A stretch of DNA of 64,000 nucleotides from Candidatus Kryptoniota bacterium (GTDB taxonomy: Bacteria; Bacteroidota; Ignavibacteria; Kryptoniales; JAKASW01): assembly GCA_036567965.1 (NCBI GenBank), contig DATCTN010000030.1, positions 62,001 to 126,000 on the forward strand. The letters run 5' to 3'. The notes below the pieces were generated by a model. The model made no database searches and had not been told where the DNA came from. It saw nothing but the letters and a program-made list of their open reading frames with translations. Shown here one piece after another: positions 27,741 to 38,100 of the stretch. Made by a program: the position numbers and the translations under genes. Each line of letters starts with the position of its first letter. Position 1 is the first letter of the stretch.

Positions 27741-28022
27741 ATGGTTAAACTGCTTTTCAAGGATGGTGGTAGTGTTATTGACCCGACAACGGGTCCTCAG
27801 TCTTACCTTTTGGAACGACTGAAGAATGTAATGGATCGTGCGTTTACGCCGCTTCATTGTCCGAACCATAATGCAAGCTCTTACGCGACACTCATACTCA
27901 ACGTCGAGTTCGGAAGCACAGATTGGGAAGTCACCGACTATTGCTGCCAGGAGTTCAGCGCCGTAGTGGAAAGTGAAATGCCATATCCGTGGAGTCACGC
28001 AAGAAGACATCAGAAGTCGTGA
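27741..28022 (+). CDS. Small Cys/His-containing protein of unknown function
   Basis: The 93-residue product is not one I recognise. Visible features are a hydrophilic N-terminus, a cluster HCPNH at residues 39-43, a CC pair at 68-69, and two C-terminal histidines (86, 90). Together these could bind zinc or iron. It has no signal peptide or membrane segment. The start is certain: GGGAGGGG precedes ATG 27741 with good spacing, while the longer in-frame reading from 27693 has no such site. It lies between ppk1 and pstCAB, about 90 bases before the pst Pho-like repeats, on the same strand. This hints at a role in phosphate physiology, but only by position. Confidence 0.7.
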   Translation: MVKLLFKDGGSVIDPTTGPQSYLLERLKNVMDRAFTPLHCPNHNASSYATLILNVEFGSTDWEVTDYCCQEFSAVVESEMPYPWSHARRHQKS

Positions 28023-28109
28023 CATTCCAGGATCATGTGCAGCATCGGACGGACATCTGCTGCTTCGACGCTGATTCGGATGCTCTGAATCTCAGTCGGT
28101 CAGGTTCTC

Positions 28110-28163
28110 TTAACGGTTTCTTAACATTAGATTAACCTATTGTTCAATGCAAATTTTTAGTTT
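28110..28163 (+). promoter_or_regulatory. Putative Pho box upstream of pstC
   Basis: Four hexamers follow one another with starts at 28110, 28121, 28132 and 28143: TTAACG, TTAACA, TTAACC and TTCAAT. The spacing is exactly 11 bases each time, so all lie on one helix face. This matches the arrangement of PhoP/PhoB operators in front of phosphate-uptake genes. A possible -10 (TAGTTT) lies at 28158-28163. Direct evidence is the periodic repeat itself; regulator identity is inferred from family knowledge and from the pst and ppk1 context. Confidence 0.75.
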
Positions 28164-28169
28164 TTTCGT

Positions 28170-29138
28170 GTGGCGGTGGAAATAGACGACGTATTTGTGC
28201 CTTCGAATGCCGTAAAGATCGAGCGGAAGACTTTGGTCCATCCGGACATGGTCTTCAAGGGAGTCGTGGGCTTCTTTGCGCTAACAGTTGTTGTACTCGT
28301 CCTATGGCTCGGGATTCAGCTCTACACTTCCTCACGGGCCGCGTTCGCCTCAATCGGGTTCTGGAATTTTGTCAAGGGGACCACGTGGAATCCCGTGACG
28401 GGAGAGTTTGGTGCACTCCCGTTCATATATGGAACCGCAGTTACGTCGGTGCTGTCCCTTCTGATCGCGACACCGTTGGGAATCGGCACTGCTGTTTTTC
28501 TCGCTGAACTTTCACCAAAGTGGTTGAGAAGCTCTCTTCAACCACTGATTGAGCTTCTCGCCGGTATCCCAAGTGTAATTTATGGGCTTTGGGGAATGTT
28601 CGTCCTTTCACCACTGATGGCGAGCACGGTAGAACCGTTTCTTATGAACAAGTTTGGTTTTCTTCCTTTCTTTAAAGGGTACCCGCTCGGGATCGGCTTC
28701 TTGACCGCTTCGATAATTCTCGCCATAATGATCGTCCCCTTCATCATATCCGTTTCGACTGAAGTCCTGGGGACGGTGCCCGTACCGCTAAAGGAAGGTA
28801 TGTATGCGCTGGGTGCTACACGTTGGGAGGTCGTGAAGAAAGTCTGTCTTCCGTTCGCAAGGAGCGGTATCTCAGGTTCAGTAGTGCTTGCACTTGCCCG
28901 CGCGTTGGGAGAGACGATGGCAGTTACAATGGTGATTGGCAATACCCCGCAGATCAGTAAATCGCTCTTCGATCCGGGTTATTCAATGTCCGCTGTGATC
29001 GCAAACGAATTTACAGAAGCTACAACGGATACTTATCTTTCCGCGTTGATCGCAGTAGCATTCATTCTTCTTCTCATTACACTTTTGGTAAACGCAGTAG
29101 CGAGGTGGTTGATTTGGCGGACGACGCGGGCAAAGTAA
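28170..29138 (+). CDS. pstC: Phosphate ABC transporter permease PstC
   Basis: The 322-residue product is the PstC permease. A first transmembrane helix (VVGFFALTVVVLVLWLGIQLY) is followed by the binding-protein-dependent permease domain with five more helices. The family segment LAGIPSVIYGLWGMFVLSPL and the EAA-loop region KEGMYALGATRWEVVKKVCLP, which contacts PstB, are both present. The annotated start is GTG 28170, without a visible ribosome binding site and only about seven bases after the putative -10. Either translation is close to leaderless or it starts further in, for instance at ATG 28248, just before the first helix. Followed by pstA with a short overlap. Confidence 0.93.
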   Translation: MAVEIDDVFVPSNAVKIERKTLVHPDMVFKGVVGFFALTVVVLVLWLGIQLYTSSRAAFASIGFWNFVKGTTWNPVTGEFGALPFIYGTAVTSVLSLLIATPLGIGTAVFLAELSPKWLRSSLQPLIELLAGIPSVIYGLWGMFVLSPLMASTVEPFLMNKFGFLPFFKGYPLGIGFLTASIILAIMIVPFIISVSTEVLGTVPVPLKEGMYALGATRWEVVKKVCLPFARSGISGSVVLALARALGETMAVTMVIGNTPQISKSLFDPGYSMSAVIANEFTEATTDTYLSALIAVAFILLLITLLVNAVARWLIWRTTRAK

Positions 29139-30004
29139 ACAAAACCGTTCTTGAAGGTACCGGCTTCTCCTATTGGAGAAGGAAGGGTGTTAATTGGTTT
29201 TTCACGCTCGTCTTTTCTTCCAGCATACTAATAGTGCTCCTCCCCCTCTTGCTTATCGTTGGCTACTTGTTGATGAAGGGTGCTTCGTCAGTCAATCTGA
29301 ATTTCTTCATTCATCGTCCTGCGCCTGTTGGTGAAAGCGGGGGAGGAATGGGTAATGCGATCATCGGATCATTGTATGTCGTAGGACTTGCTTCTCTCAT
29401 AGGAATTCCGATTGGACTTTTTGGCGGCGTCTACCTCGGAGAATTCCCAAACAGCAGGCTCTCAACGGTCGCAAGATTTGTCGCGGATGTGCTGAACGGT
29501 GTGCCGTCTATTGTAATGGGCGTTTTTGCCTACACGGTCGTCGTTCTACCCATGAAAAGTTTTTCCGCTCTCGCCGGGGGGTTCGCGCTTGGAGTGATGA
29601 TGATACCAACCATCCTCAGGACGACCGATGAGATCTTGCAAACAGTTCCTCTCAGCATTCGTGAGGCGTCGCTTGCTCTTGGAGTTCCGTACTGGCGAAC
29701 GGTCATTTCGGTGGTCTTGCGGAGTGCGAAGGCGGGCATTGTCACGGGGATTTTACTCGCAGGAGCAAGGATACTCGGAGAAACCGCTCCGCTCTTATTC
29801 ACTGCGTTCAATAATGCTTTCTTCAGCTACAGTCTGGTCCAGCCGATATCTACTCTCCCGGTCCAGATCTTTAATTATGCGATCTCACCGTACAACGACT
29901 GGCACAGACAGGCATGGGCTGGAGCATTGGTGCTCGTCGTCGGAATACTGGTTGTGAATTTTGCCGTGCGTGCGTTTTCAAGTCAGAAGTTCGAGCACGT
30001 CTAA
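29105..30004 (+). CDS. pstA: Phosphate ABC transporter permease PstA
   Basis: The 299-residue product is the PstA permease: an N-terminal helix ([20 protein letters not shown]), then the permease domain with [18 protein letters not shown] and the coupling segment [21 protein letters not shown]. The GLRI-type signature [15 protein letters not shown] is present. With PstC it forms the phosphate channel in the inner membrane. GTG 29105 overlaps pstC by 34 bases; later in-frame starts such as TTG 29114 are possible. It abuts pstB by overlapping stop and start. Function is well supported. Confidence 0.94.
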   Translation: MVDLADDAGKVNKTVLEGTGFSYWRRKGVNWFFTLVFSSSILIVLLPLLLIVGYLLMKGASSVNLNFFIHRPAPVGESGGGMGNAIIGSLYVVGLASLIGIPIGLFGGVYLGEFPNSRLSTVARFVADVLNGVPSIVMGVFAYTVVVLPMKSFSALAGGFALGVMMIPTILRTTDEILQTVPLSIREASLALGVPYWRTVISVVLRSAKAGIVTGILLAGARILGETAPLLFTAFNNAFFSYSLVQPISTLPVQIFNYAISPYNDWHRQAWAGALVLVVGILVVNFAVRAFSSQKFEHV

Positions 30005-30786
30005 TGGCCGACGCGGCAGTTCACAATTTCAATCCGGGAATAGTGACGCAGGATCTGAAGGCTTACTTCGGCAGTCTGGAGGTGCTCAAAGGGATCAGTG
30101 TGGCCATTCCAAAATATGAGGTGACTGCATTAATTGGACCTTCCGGCTGTGGCAAGACAACGTTTCTCCGGACATTGAACCGGATGCATGAGCTCGCCCG
30201 CGATGCGACGATCACCGGGAGCGTGATGGTCGACGGTACGGATATTTACGGTTCTAATATCGATCCTGTTCTCGTCCGCAGAAAAATCGGGATGGTTTTT
30301 CAGAAACCAAACCCGTTCCCTTCGATGTCCGTTTACGATAATGTTATCGCCGGCTTGAAATTAACCGGACGGCAATCGAGGAGGCAGTACGACGAATTAG
30401 TTGAGAAGACTCTTGTGCAAGCCGCGCTATGGGACGAAGTGAAGGACTCTCTTCAAAAATCGGGTGCGAGCCTTTCGGGAGGGCAGCAGCAAAGGCTTTG
30501 CATCGCGCGAACACTTGCTGTCAATCCTGAAGTCATACTGATGGATGAGCCTGCGAGTGCCCTGGATCCCCTCTCTACCGCGAAAATCGAGGAGCTGATA
30601 TTCCAGCTCAAAGACACCTACACAATTGTGATCGTTACGCACAACATGCAACAGGCGGCTCGTGTGAGCGACTACACCGCGTTCTTTTATATCGGGGAAA
30701 TGGTCGAATTCAGTGCCACCAAAGACATGTTTACCAAACCGAAGAAGAAACAGACCGAAGATTACATCACCGGTCGCTTCGGCTGA
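30004..30786 (+). CDS. pstB: Phosphate ABC transporter ATP-binding protein PstB
   Basis: The 260-residue product is a complete PstB: Walker A GPSGCGKT at residues 45-52, the PstB-typical [18 protein letters not shown], signature [16 protein letters not shown], Walker [13 protein letters not shown] and the H-loop [21 protein letters not shown]. The motifs QKPNPFP and NRMHEL distinguish it from other ABC ATPases. ATG 30004 shares a base with the pstA stop. It is the last gene of the operon: the next gene starts 240 bases later and encodes a peptidase, so phoU and pstS are not here. Confidence 0.96.
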   Translation: MADAAVHNFNPGIVTQDLKAYFGSLEVLKGISVAIPKYEVTALIGPSGCGKTTFLRTLNRMHELARDATITGSVMVDGTDIYGSNIDPVLVRRKIGMVFQKPNPFPSMSVYDNVIAGLKLTGRQSRRQYDELVEKTLVQAALWDEVKDSLQKSGASLSGGQQQRLCIARTLAVNPEVILMDEPASALDPLSTAKIEELIFQLKDTYTIVIVTHNMQQAARVSDYTAFFYIGEMVEFSATKDMFTKPKKKQTEDYITGRFG

Positions 30787-31028
30787 TTATTCCGCATTTC
30801 TTTCGAATTCCCTCATCTAATCCGGACTACCGCTCCTGTCGATCGGTAAGTCCTGACTTCACCGAAACCAATTATCCAGGAATCCGTCTATGAACGAGTC
30901 TGTTTCCTGGAGTTTTGTCTTGCGGTCCAGTGGTATTAAATTCATCCAATAATTTCTGATCAGTTCAGAATAGTCTTGTTCCATTTCGTCCTACAAAGAT
31001 GAAGAGATTAACCAAAGGAGGTCCATTC

Positions 31029-32969
31029 ATGAGGTCGTCATATATTTTCCTTTCGTTGCTTCTCACAATCCCGCCGGTTATGGCGCAGTCAGTGCACCAC
31101 TTGTTTTCACCACTGGAACTTCCTACTCCAAATGCATACCGGACAGCTGACGGCAGGCCCGGACCCGAATACTGGCAGCAGCGCGCTGATTATGACATCA
31201 AAGCATCGTTGGACAGCTCGGCCGGAAGAGTGACCGCGAGCGAGGTTATCACTTACACTAATAATTCCCCGGAGCCACTGACGACTCTTTGGCTGCAAGT
31301 CGATCAGAATCTTTTCAAAGAAGGAAGCAGGGGAAGCCTCGAGTTTGATTCGCCTCGAGTAAGATGGAGAGGAGCCTTCTCGAACGGCGGAGATGAATTG
31401 AGTAGCGTTGTCGTGGTACGGAACGGAAGAAAGGAACAGGTGCACTACATCGTGGACGACACCAGAATGAGAATAGATCTTGAGAGCGCCCTCCCGGCTC
31501 ACGGCGGCAAACTTCAGATACAGATCGCCTGGTCGTTTGTTGTACCACCTTACGGGTCTGACCGCACCGGGAGGTTCTATTCGAAAGATGGCACGATCTT
31601 CGAAGTCGCTCAATGGTACCCGCGGATGTACGTGTACGACGATGTTCACGGGTGGAATCCGCTTCCGTATCTCGGCGAAGGGGAATTCTACCTCGAGTAT
31701 GGCGACTTCAAAGTTGATATTACCGCGCCACGTGATTTTGTCGTCGTCGGTACCGGGGTTCTACAGAATCCTGATCAGGTTTTGACTAAAACAGAACGCG
31801 ACAGGCTCGCACAGGCCAGGAAGTCGGACGAGACAGTTCATGTGATATCGGAAGCTGAAATAGGACAACCTCTCACGCGACCGAAGGGCAAAGAGAATCT
31901 GACATGGAAATTCGAAGCGAAGAATGTTCGGGACTTTTCATGGGCGGCATCTAGAGCCTTCATATGGGATGCATCGCACTGGGACAATATCCTCCTGATG
32001 GCTGTTTACCCGCGTGAAGGGATCGCGACCGATACGACACGTGGCCCCGGCTGGGAGCAGGATGTCCAGTTCATGAGACATACATTCATGTACTATTCCA
32101 CGAATTATTTTCACTTCCCTTACCCGGTTGCGACAAACGTCGCCGGAGTGGTCGGCGGGATGGAATACCCTATGATAGTGTTCTGTTCGGTCCGATCGCG
32201 GGGACAGGGACTCTATTCGGTGACAGATCATGAATTCGGACATGGCTGGTTTCCTATGACCGTAGGCAGCGACGAGAGGAGGCATGCGTGGATGGACGAG
32301 GGAGTTAATACATTCATAAATTATTATTCGAACTTCGATTACTACGGCTCAAAGTCGTTCAATATCCGGCGCGTTCAAGCAGATACAATAGCTCACTGGA
32401 TGTTGAGACAGCAGGACGGTCAGCCGATCGAAGTGCGGGCCGATCTTATCAAGCCGATGGGATTAGGTTTTCTCGAGTACGCGAAAACGGGATTCGGACT
32501 CAGGCTTCTGAGGGAATTCATACTCGGACCGGAAAAATTTGACGGCGGTTTCAAGGAATATATCCAGCGATGGGCCTTCAAACATCCTCAGCCGGCTGAC
32601 TTCTTCCGCACGATTGAGGACTACTCCGGTGAGGACCTCAGCTGGTTCTGGAGAGAATGGTTCTACTCGACTGACGTCCTTGACCAGGGAATCGACTCTG
32701 TAGTCGCCGATTCAGCCCGGACACGCGTTTTCATTTCGAATAACCGCGGACTTGCAATGCCATCTGAACTCCAGATAACTTTTTCGGATAATCAAACTGA
32801 AGACATCAAACTTCCAGTGGAAATCTGGTTTCAGGGTAACAAGTATACTTATCCCATTTACGATTCGAGACAGGTTCAGAGCGTGGTTTTGGATCCGAAG
32901 CATGAGCTCCCGGACATCGACCGGAACAATAATGTGTGGTCTACCAATTCTTCATCGCCGGGCAATTAA
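31029..32969 (+). CDS. Secreted M1-family metallopeptidase
   Basis: The 646-residue product carries a signal peptide (MRSSYIFLSLLLTIPPVMAQ) and a peptidase M1 catalytic domain. The zinc motif is HEFGH (His401, Glu402, His405) with the third ligand Glu424 in WMDEGVNTF, matching the HExxH-18-E pattern. The substrate-binding GGMEYPM precedes it. Proteins of this group act as periplasmic or extracellular aminopeptidases. The start is certain: AAAGGAGGT lies seven bases upstream of ATG 31029. A strong terminator follows. The gene may be monocistronic; the M14 gene downstream has its own leader. Confidence 0.92.
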   Translation: MRSSYIFLSLLLTIPPVMAQSVHHLFSPLELPTPNAYRTADGRPGPEYWQQRADYDIKASLDSSAGRVTASEVITYTNNSPEPLTTLWLQVDQNLFKEGSRGSLEFDSPRVRWRGAFSNGGDELSSVVVVRNGRKEQVHYIVDDTRMRIDLESALPAHGGKLQIQIAWSFVVPPYGSDRTGRFYSKDGTIFEVAQWYPRMYVYDDVHGWNPLPYLGEGEFYLEYGDFKVDITAPRDFVVVGTGVLQNPDQVLTKTERDRLAQARKSDETVHVISEAEIGQPLTRPKGKENLTWKFEAKNVRDFSWAASRAFIWDASHWDNILLMAVYPREGIATDTTRGPGWEQDVQFMRHTFMYYSTNYFHFPYPVATNVAGVVGGMEYPMIVFCSVRSRGQGLYSVTDHEFGHGWFPMTVGSDERRHAWMDEGVNTFINYYSNFDYYGSKSFNIRRVQADTIAHWMLRQQDGQPIEVRADLIKPMGLGFLEYAKTGFGLRLLREFILGPEKFDGGFKEYIQRWAFKHPQPADFFRTIEDYSGEDLSWFWREWFYSTDVLDQGIDSVVADSARTRVFISNNRGLAMPSELQITFSDNQTEDIKLPVEIWFQGNKYTYPIYDSRQVQSVVLDPKHELPDIDRNNNVWSTNSSSPGN

Positions 32970-32997
32970 TACGAGCTTCATCCATATTCTCTTTTCC

Positions 32998-33034
32998 AAA
33001 CCGGGACGCGGCGAATGCTCGCGTTCCGGTTTTT
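32998..33034 (+). terminator. Rho-independent terminator after the M1 peptidase gene
   Basis: A 13-base-pair stem (AAACCGGGACGCG pairing with CGCGTTCCGGTTT, one G-T) encloses a nine-base loop and is followed by a T-run. It lies 28 bases after the M1 peptidase stop and ends about 45 bases before the next gene. Confidence 0.9.
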
Positions 33035-33078
33035 GATTCACGTTGCAGATTTTTAACCTGTAAATTACGGGAGCATTG

Positions 33079-34797
33079 ATGAGGTTATATCCAATAATCA
33101 TACCGCCGGGCCGCCTTTCAGTTTTTACTACTTTTTTCGTTCTGCTAATGTTCCTCGAGTCGTTCAGCGCGACAAGAGAGAAAGTCTGCCAATATCCGCT
33201 TACTCGGGCGGAAGAGACAAACTTCACCGAAACTTCGCGCTACCAGGACGTGATGACATTCATCTCCTCGCTCCAAAATGCCGGTGGACGGTTTGCCCTT
33301 GAGTATTTTGGGACGACGGCCGAGGGGAAGAAACTACCTCTGGCAATCTTTTCAGACCCGGAAATATTCACTCCCGTCGGGGCGAAGAGGCTCGGCAAAC
33401 CGGTCGTCTTCGTCATGGCGAACATTCATGCCGGGGAAGTTGAGGGGAAAGAGGCCGCGCAGATCATAATGAGAGAAATTGTCGACGGCAGACTTGCTGC
33501 GTTGCTTAAACATATGGTTCTACTCGTCGCCCCCATTTACAATGCGGACGGCAACGATAAGATCAGCATTTACAACCGGACCGATCAAAACGGTCCGTAC
33601 GGAGGCGTCGGGGCTCGCGCCAACTCGCAGGGTCTCGATCTGAACCGGGACTACATAAAACTGGAATCGCCGGAGGCGCAGGGGCTCGTCGCCAATGTAT
33701 TTGACAAATGGGATCCGGACGTGTTCATTGATCTCCATACGACTGACGGCTCTTATCATGGATACGCGCTCACCTACTCCGGGCCTCTTAATCCCAACAC
33801 CGACAAAGAGATTATGGCGTTCGAAAAGGAAAAACTGTTTCCGTCTGTGTCGAAAGTTCTTTTGAGGAAGTATAATTATAGAACCTATTACTACGGTGAC
33901 TTCGTTCCGCCTCACGATCCTTACGGCTACTTCGATCCGGACAGCGAGCATTCAGCGAGGGCATGGGCAACGTTCGACGAGCGTCCAAGATTCGGTACGA
34001 ACTATCTCGGATTAAGAAACAGGCTCTGTGTTTTAAGCGAAGCGTATTCTCATCTTGATTTCAAAACGCGAATCGACGTAACGAAGGAATTCGTCATCGA
34101 GATCCTGGATTACGTGTCGAAGAATCCGAGTAAAATTTTGTCCCTCACTACGCGAGCTGATGAGTACGCGATACGGACTGGAACTACAAGAGGGCACGAG
34201 AGAGGATTCGGAACCGAGTTCAAATTCGAACCGTCAGATGGACCGGTGACGATCCTGGAAGGGAGCGTGAGACGAGTCCTGGACGAGCGAACAGGGAAAT
34301 ACAGAATCGAAGCCGTTCAGGGCGTCCGGCCGCTGAAAATGATTGAGTATGAAAAGTTCGCGCCGACGAAATCGCTTGCTCCTCCCGCTGCTTATGTGAT
34401 TCCATCAGATCGCGAGGACATAATTAAACTGCTTCAGCATCACGGAATCATTGTCTATAGAACTACGGAAGATACAACCCTCCAGGTCCAGCAGTATCTA
34501 GTAGATTCTCTCACTCACGCCTCGATCTCTTTCCAGAAACACCATGAATCAAAGTTGACTGTAACTGAGAAAGCGACAACTATCAAACTGCCGGCGGGTA
34601 CGTTCATCGTGAGCACGCACCAGCCAGAAGCGGGATTGATCTTCTATCTGCTGGAACCTGAATCTGACGATGGACTTGCCGTATGGAATTATTTCGACGC
34701 AGACATTGAAACCCAGCTCGCTTCGAACTCGGCAGCGATTTACCCGGTTTACCGACTGAGCAACGAACCGAAAGTGAGCAAAGTATCAGTGCAATGA
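33079..34797 (+). CDS. Secreted M14-family zinc carboxypeptidase
   Basis: The 572-residue product has a hydrophobic N-terminal signal segment (FTTFFVLLMFLESFSA) and an M14 carboxypeptidase domain. The zinc ligands are visible as HAGEVEGKEA (His117, Glu120) and His220 in FIDLHTTDGSYHG. Around residue 320 the stretch LSEAYSHLDFKTR is positioned for the catalytic glutamate. The C-terminal third (from about 340) is not recognisable and may be a beta-sandwich. Such enzymes remove C-terminal residues or trim peptidoglycan peptides outside the cytoplasm. ATG 33079 has GGGAG upstream. It may be nutritional, working with the preceding M1 peptidase, but that is inference. Confidence 0.87.
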   Translation: MRLYPIIIPPGRLSVFTTFFVLLMFLESFSATREKVCQYPLTRAEETNFTETSRYQDVMTFISSLQNAGGRFALEYFGTTAEGKKLPLAIFSDPEIFTPVGAKRLGKPVVFVMANIHAGEVEGKEAAQIIMREIVDGRLAALLKHMVLLVAPIYNADGNDKISIYNRTDQNGPYGGVGARANSQGLDLNRDYIKLESPEAQGLVANVFDKWDPDVFIDLHTTDGSYHGYALTYSGPLNPNTDKEIMAFEKEKLFPSVSKVLLRKYNYRTYYYGDFVPPHDPYGYFDPDSEHSARAWATFDERPRFGTNYLGLRNRLCVLSEAYSHLDFKTRIDVTKEFVIEILDYVSKNPSKILSLTTRADEYAIRTGTTRGHERGFGTEFKFEPSDGPVTILEGSVRRVLDERTGKYRIEAVQGVRPLKMIEYEKFAPTKSLAPPAAYVIPSDREDIIKLLQHHGIIVYRTTEDTTLQVQQYLVDSLTHASISFQKHHESKLTVTEKATTIKLPAGTFIVSTHQPEAGLIFYLLEPESDDGLAVWNYFDADIETQLASNSAAIYPVYRLSNEPKVSKVSVQ

Positions 34798-35127
34798 GTT
34801 CTTCGCCAGAAGGTCTGAATCAACTTGGAGCACGCTACACCTTCTGATCCCCAAGTGAGTTTGACCGGCTAACTGAAACGGCAGCTTCGGCTGCCGTTTT
34901 CTTTTCCAGTTTTCGGATCTAGTTCTTCTCTTGTGATTCATAAGTGGAATTCCAATTCCATTTCTACGTGGGGCAGAATACCACCGAGCCTTCAATTTAT
35001 TGCGATCCCTTCGCGCAAGTCTTTGAATTTGAATAACTAATGAGTGCTGTTTGCGGCATTCCAGTTGCACTAGATGACGTGTTGTTGAAATTATGATTTG
35101 ACAAATAATGTGTGAAGAGGAACAAAA
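34798..35127 (+). other. Intergenic region upstream of the pyruvate oxidoreductase gene
   Basis: About 330 bases. The first part holds the terminator of the M14 gene (34876-34905). The remainder contains no recognised RNA gene. The 3' end holds AGAGGA just upstream of ATG 35128. A TTGACA at 35098-35103 has no well-placed -10, so I do not call a promoter. Confidence 0.5.
34876..34905 (+). terminator. Rho-independent terminator after the M14 peptidase gene
   Basis: A ten-base-pair stem AAACGGCAGC/GCTGCCGTTT closed by the stable TTCG tetraloop (34876-34899) is followed by TTTTCTTTT-like sequence. It is 79 bases after the M14 stop. Very strong structure. Confidence 0.93.
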
Positions 35128-38100
35128 ATGGCCGAAGTGAAAACAGAAGAGAAGCAAAACGAAATTAGTGATTCAGAAAAACAGATAGTAACCATAGACG
35201 GCAATGAAGCGGCCGCTTACGTTGCCCACAAACTGAATGAAGTCATCGCCATCTATCCGATAACTCCTTCATCACCGATGGGCGAATGGTCTGACGAGTG
35301 GTCTTCGCAGGGCCGTCCTAATCTCTGGGGGACAATCCCGCTTGTGGCGGAGATGCAAAGTGAAGGCGGTGCGTCTGGAGCGGTTCACGGTTCTCTTCAG
35401 GCTGGCGCGTTGACAACAACGTTCACCGCCTCGCAAGGTCTCCTGCTCATGATTCCAAACATGTTCAAGATTGCGGGCGAACTTACGTCAACCGTATTCC
35501 ACATCGCTGCAAGGACTGTCGCAGCTCACGCGCTGTCGATATTCGGCGACCACAGCGACGTTATGGCTGCAAGACCGACAGGGTGGGCCATGCTCGCGTC
35601 AAACTCAGTGCAGGAAGTAAACGATTTCGCTGCGATCGCTCAGATGGCAACACTCGAGTCGCGCGTCCCGTTCCTCCATTTCTTCGACGGGTTTAGGACC
35701 TCTCATGAAGTGATGAAAATCCAACAGCTGACCGACGCCGAGATGCGTCAACTCATCGATGAAGAGCTGATCAAGTCGCATCGTCAGCGTGCTTTGTCGC
35801 CCGACCATCCGGTCCTTCGGGGCTCGGCACAAAATCCGGATGTGTTCTTCCAGGCGCGCGAGACTGTGAATAAGTTTTATACGGATTGCCCAGGGCTTGT
35901 TCAAAAAGCCATGGACAAGTTCGCTAAAGTGACCGGAAGAAAATACGAACTGTTTCAGTATGTCGGCTCACCTGACGCCGAGCGGATCATCGTGATCATG
36001 GGCTCCGGCGCCGAAACGGCCCACGAGACGGTCGAGTATTTGCGAAGTAAGGGTGAAAAGGTGGGTCTGGTTAAAGTGAGATTGTTCAGACCGTTCTCGG
36101 TGGAACGGTTCGTCCGCTCCTTCCCGAAGACTGTTAAGAATGTCGCAGTTCTTGACAGGACAAAGGAACCGGGTGCTACCGGCGAACCGCTCTACACCGA
36201 TGTGGTGACCGCTCTTGCCGAAGCTGCCGCGAATAACAGCGGCATGAATGGTGGATCACCGAGAGTGATCGGCGGAAGATACGGTCTGTCGTCAAAAGAA
36301 TTTACGCCGGCAATGGTAAAGTCGGTATTCGATGAAATGAAGAAACCGGTTCCGAAGAATCACTTCACAGTCGGGATAGTCGATGACGTGACAAATACGA
36401 GTCTTGGTTACGATCCGGCTTTCGACATCGAGCCGCCGGAAGTGGTACGCGCGATTTTCTACGGGCTCGGCGCAGACGGGACCGTCGGCGCGAACAAGAA
36501 TTCCATTAAGATCATCGGCGGTGAAACCGATTTCCACGCGCAGGGATATTTCGTCTACGATTCGAAGAAATCAGGCACGATGACGATTTCTCACCTGAGA
36601 TTCGGGCCGAAGCCTATCCATTCCACTTACCTCATAGGAAGCGCCAACTTCGTCGGATGTCATCAATGGTTCTTCCTAGAGAAGTATGATGTTCTCGAGA
36701 AAGCCGTTCCGGGCGGAGTCTTCCTGCTGAACAGCAGTTACGGTCCCGATGAAGTCTGGGACAAACTGCCGAGGCATATCCAGAAACAGATCATTGAGAA
36801 GCGACTGAAGTTTCACGTGGTCGACGCGTACAAAGTGGCGCGTCAGACAAACATGGGAAGCAGGATAAACACGATCATGCAGACATGCTTCTTCGCGATC
36901 TCAGGTGTGCTTCCGCGTGAGCAAGCAATCGAGCAGATAAAAAATTCGATCAAGAAAACATACGGCAAGAAGGGCGATCTGGTCGTCCAGCAAAACTTCC
37001 AGGCTGTCGACCAAACACTCGCAAATCTCTTTGAAGTTAAAGTCCCCGACAAAGTGAGCAGCACGATAGTGATGCCCCCAGTGGTTTCCGAACGTGCTCC
37101 TGACTACGTGAAGAAGGTGACGTCTCAGATGATCGCCGGAAAGGGCGACTCACTCCCGGTAAGCGCAATGCCGATCGATGGAACATTCCCGACCGCCACC
37201 GCACAGTGGGAGAAGAGAAACATCGCTCTGGAGATTCCGGTATGGGTGGAGGAAATCTGCATCCAGTGTAACAAGTGCGTCGTGATTTGTCCTCACGCCA
37301 GCATTCGTGTGAAGGTCTATGACCCGAAGGAGCTTGCCGGTGCACCGCCGACCTTCAAGGCGATGGACTTCAAGAGCGCGGAGCACAAGGGAATGAAATA
37401 CAGTCTCCAGGTTGCTCCTGAAGATTGCACAGGCTGCGGATTATGTGTCGAGTTCTGTCCCGCGAAGAGCAAGACGGAGACCAAAATCAAGGCGATCAAC
37501 ATGAAGCCTCAACCTCCGATTAGAGAGGCCGAACGGGCTAATTACGACTTCTTCCTGAATATTCCGGAAGTCGATCGCAGAACAATAAAGCTCGACAACG
37601 TCAAGGACTCTCAATTTCTCCAGCCGCTCTTCGAATATTCGGGCGCGTGCTCCGGTTGCGGAGAGACTCCATACGTCAAACTGGTTACGCAGCTGTTTGG
37701 CGACCGCTCCGTCGTCGCTAATGCGACGGGTTGTTCTTCGATTTACGGTGGAAATCTTCCGACCACACCCTATACGGTAAACAAAGACGGCCGCGGCCCG
37801 GCATGGTCCAATTCACTTTTCGAAGACAATGCCGAGTTCGGGCTCGGGATGCGGCTCGCCATAGATAAACAGACGGAGATGGCAAAAGAGCTTGTCCAGA
37901 AACTTGCAGGCCAGATCGGCGATCAGCTTGTGAAGGAACTTCTGGTAGCGAAGCAAAGCGACGAAGCGGGGATTTATGAGCAGCGGGAACGTGTAAAGCT
38001 GTTGAAAGAGAAACTCGCCTCACTGAATTCTCGAGAAGCAAAGTCCCTGTTGAATTTGGCCGACAACCTTGTGAAGAGAAGTGTGTGGATATTTGGCGGA

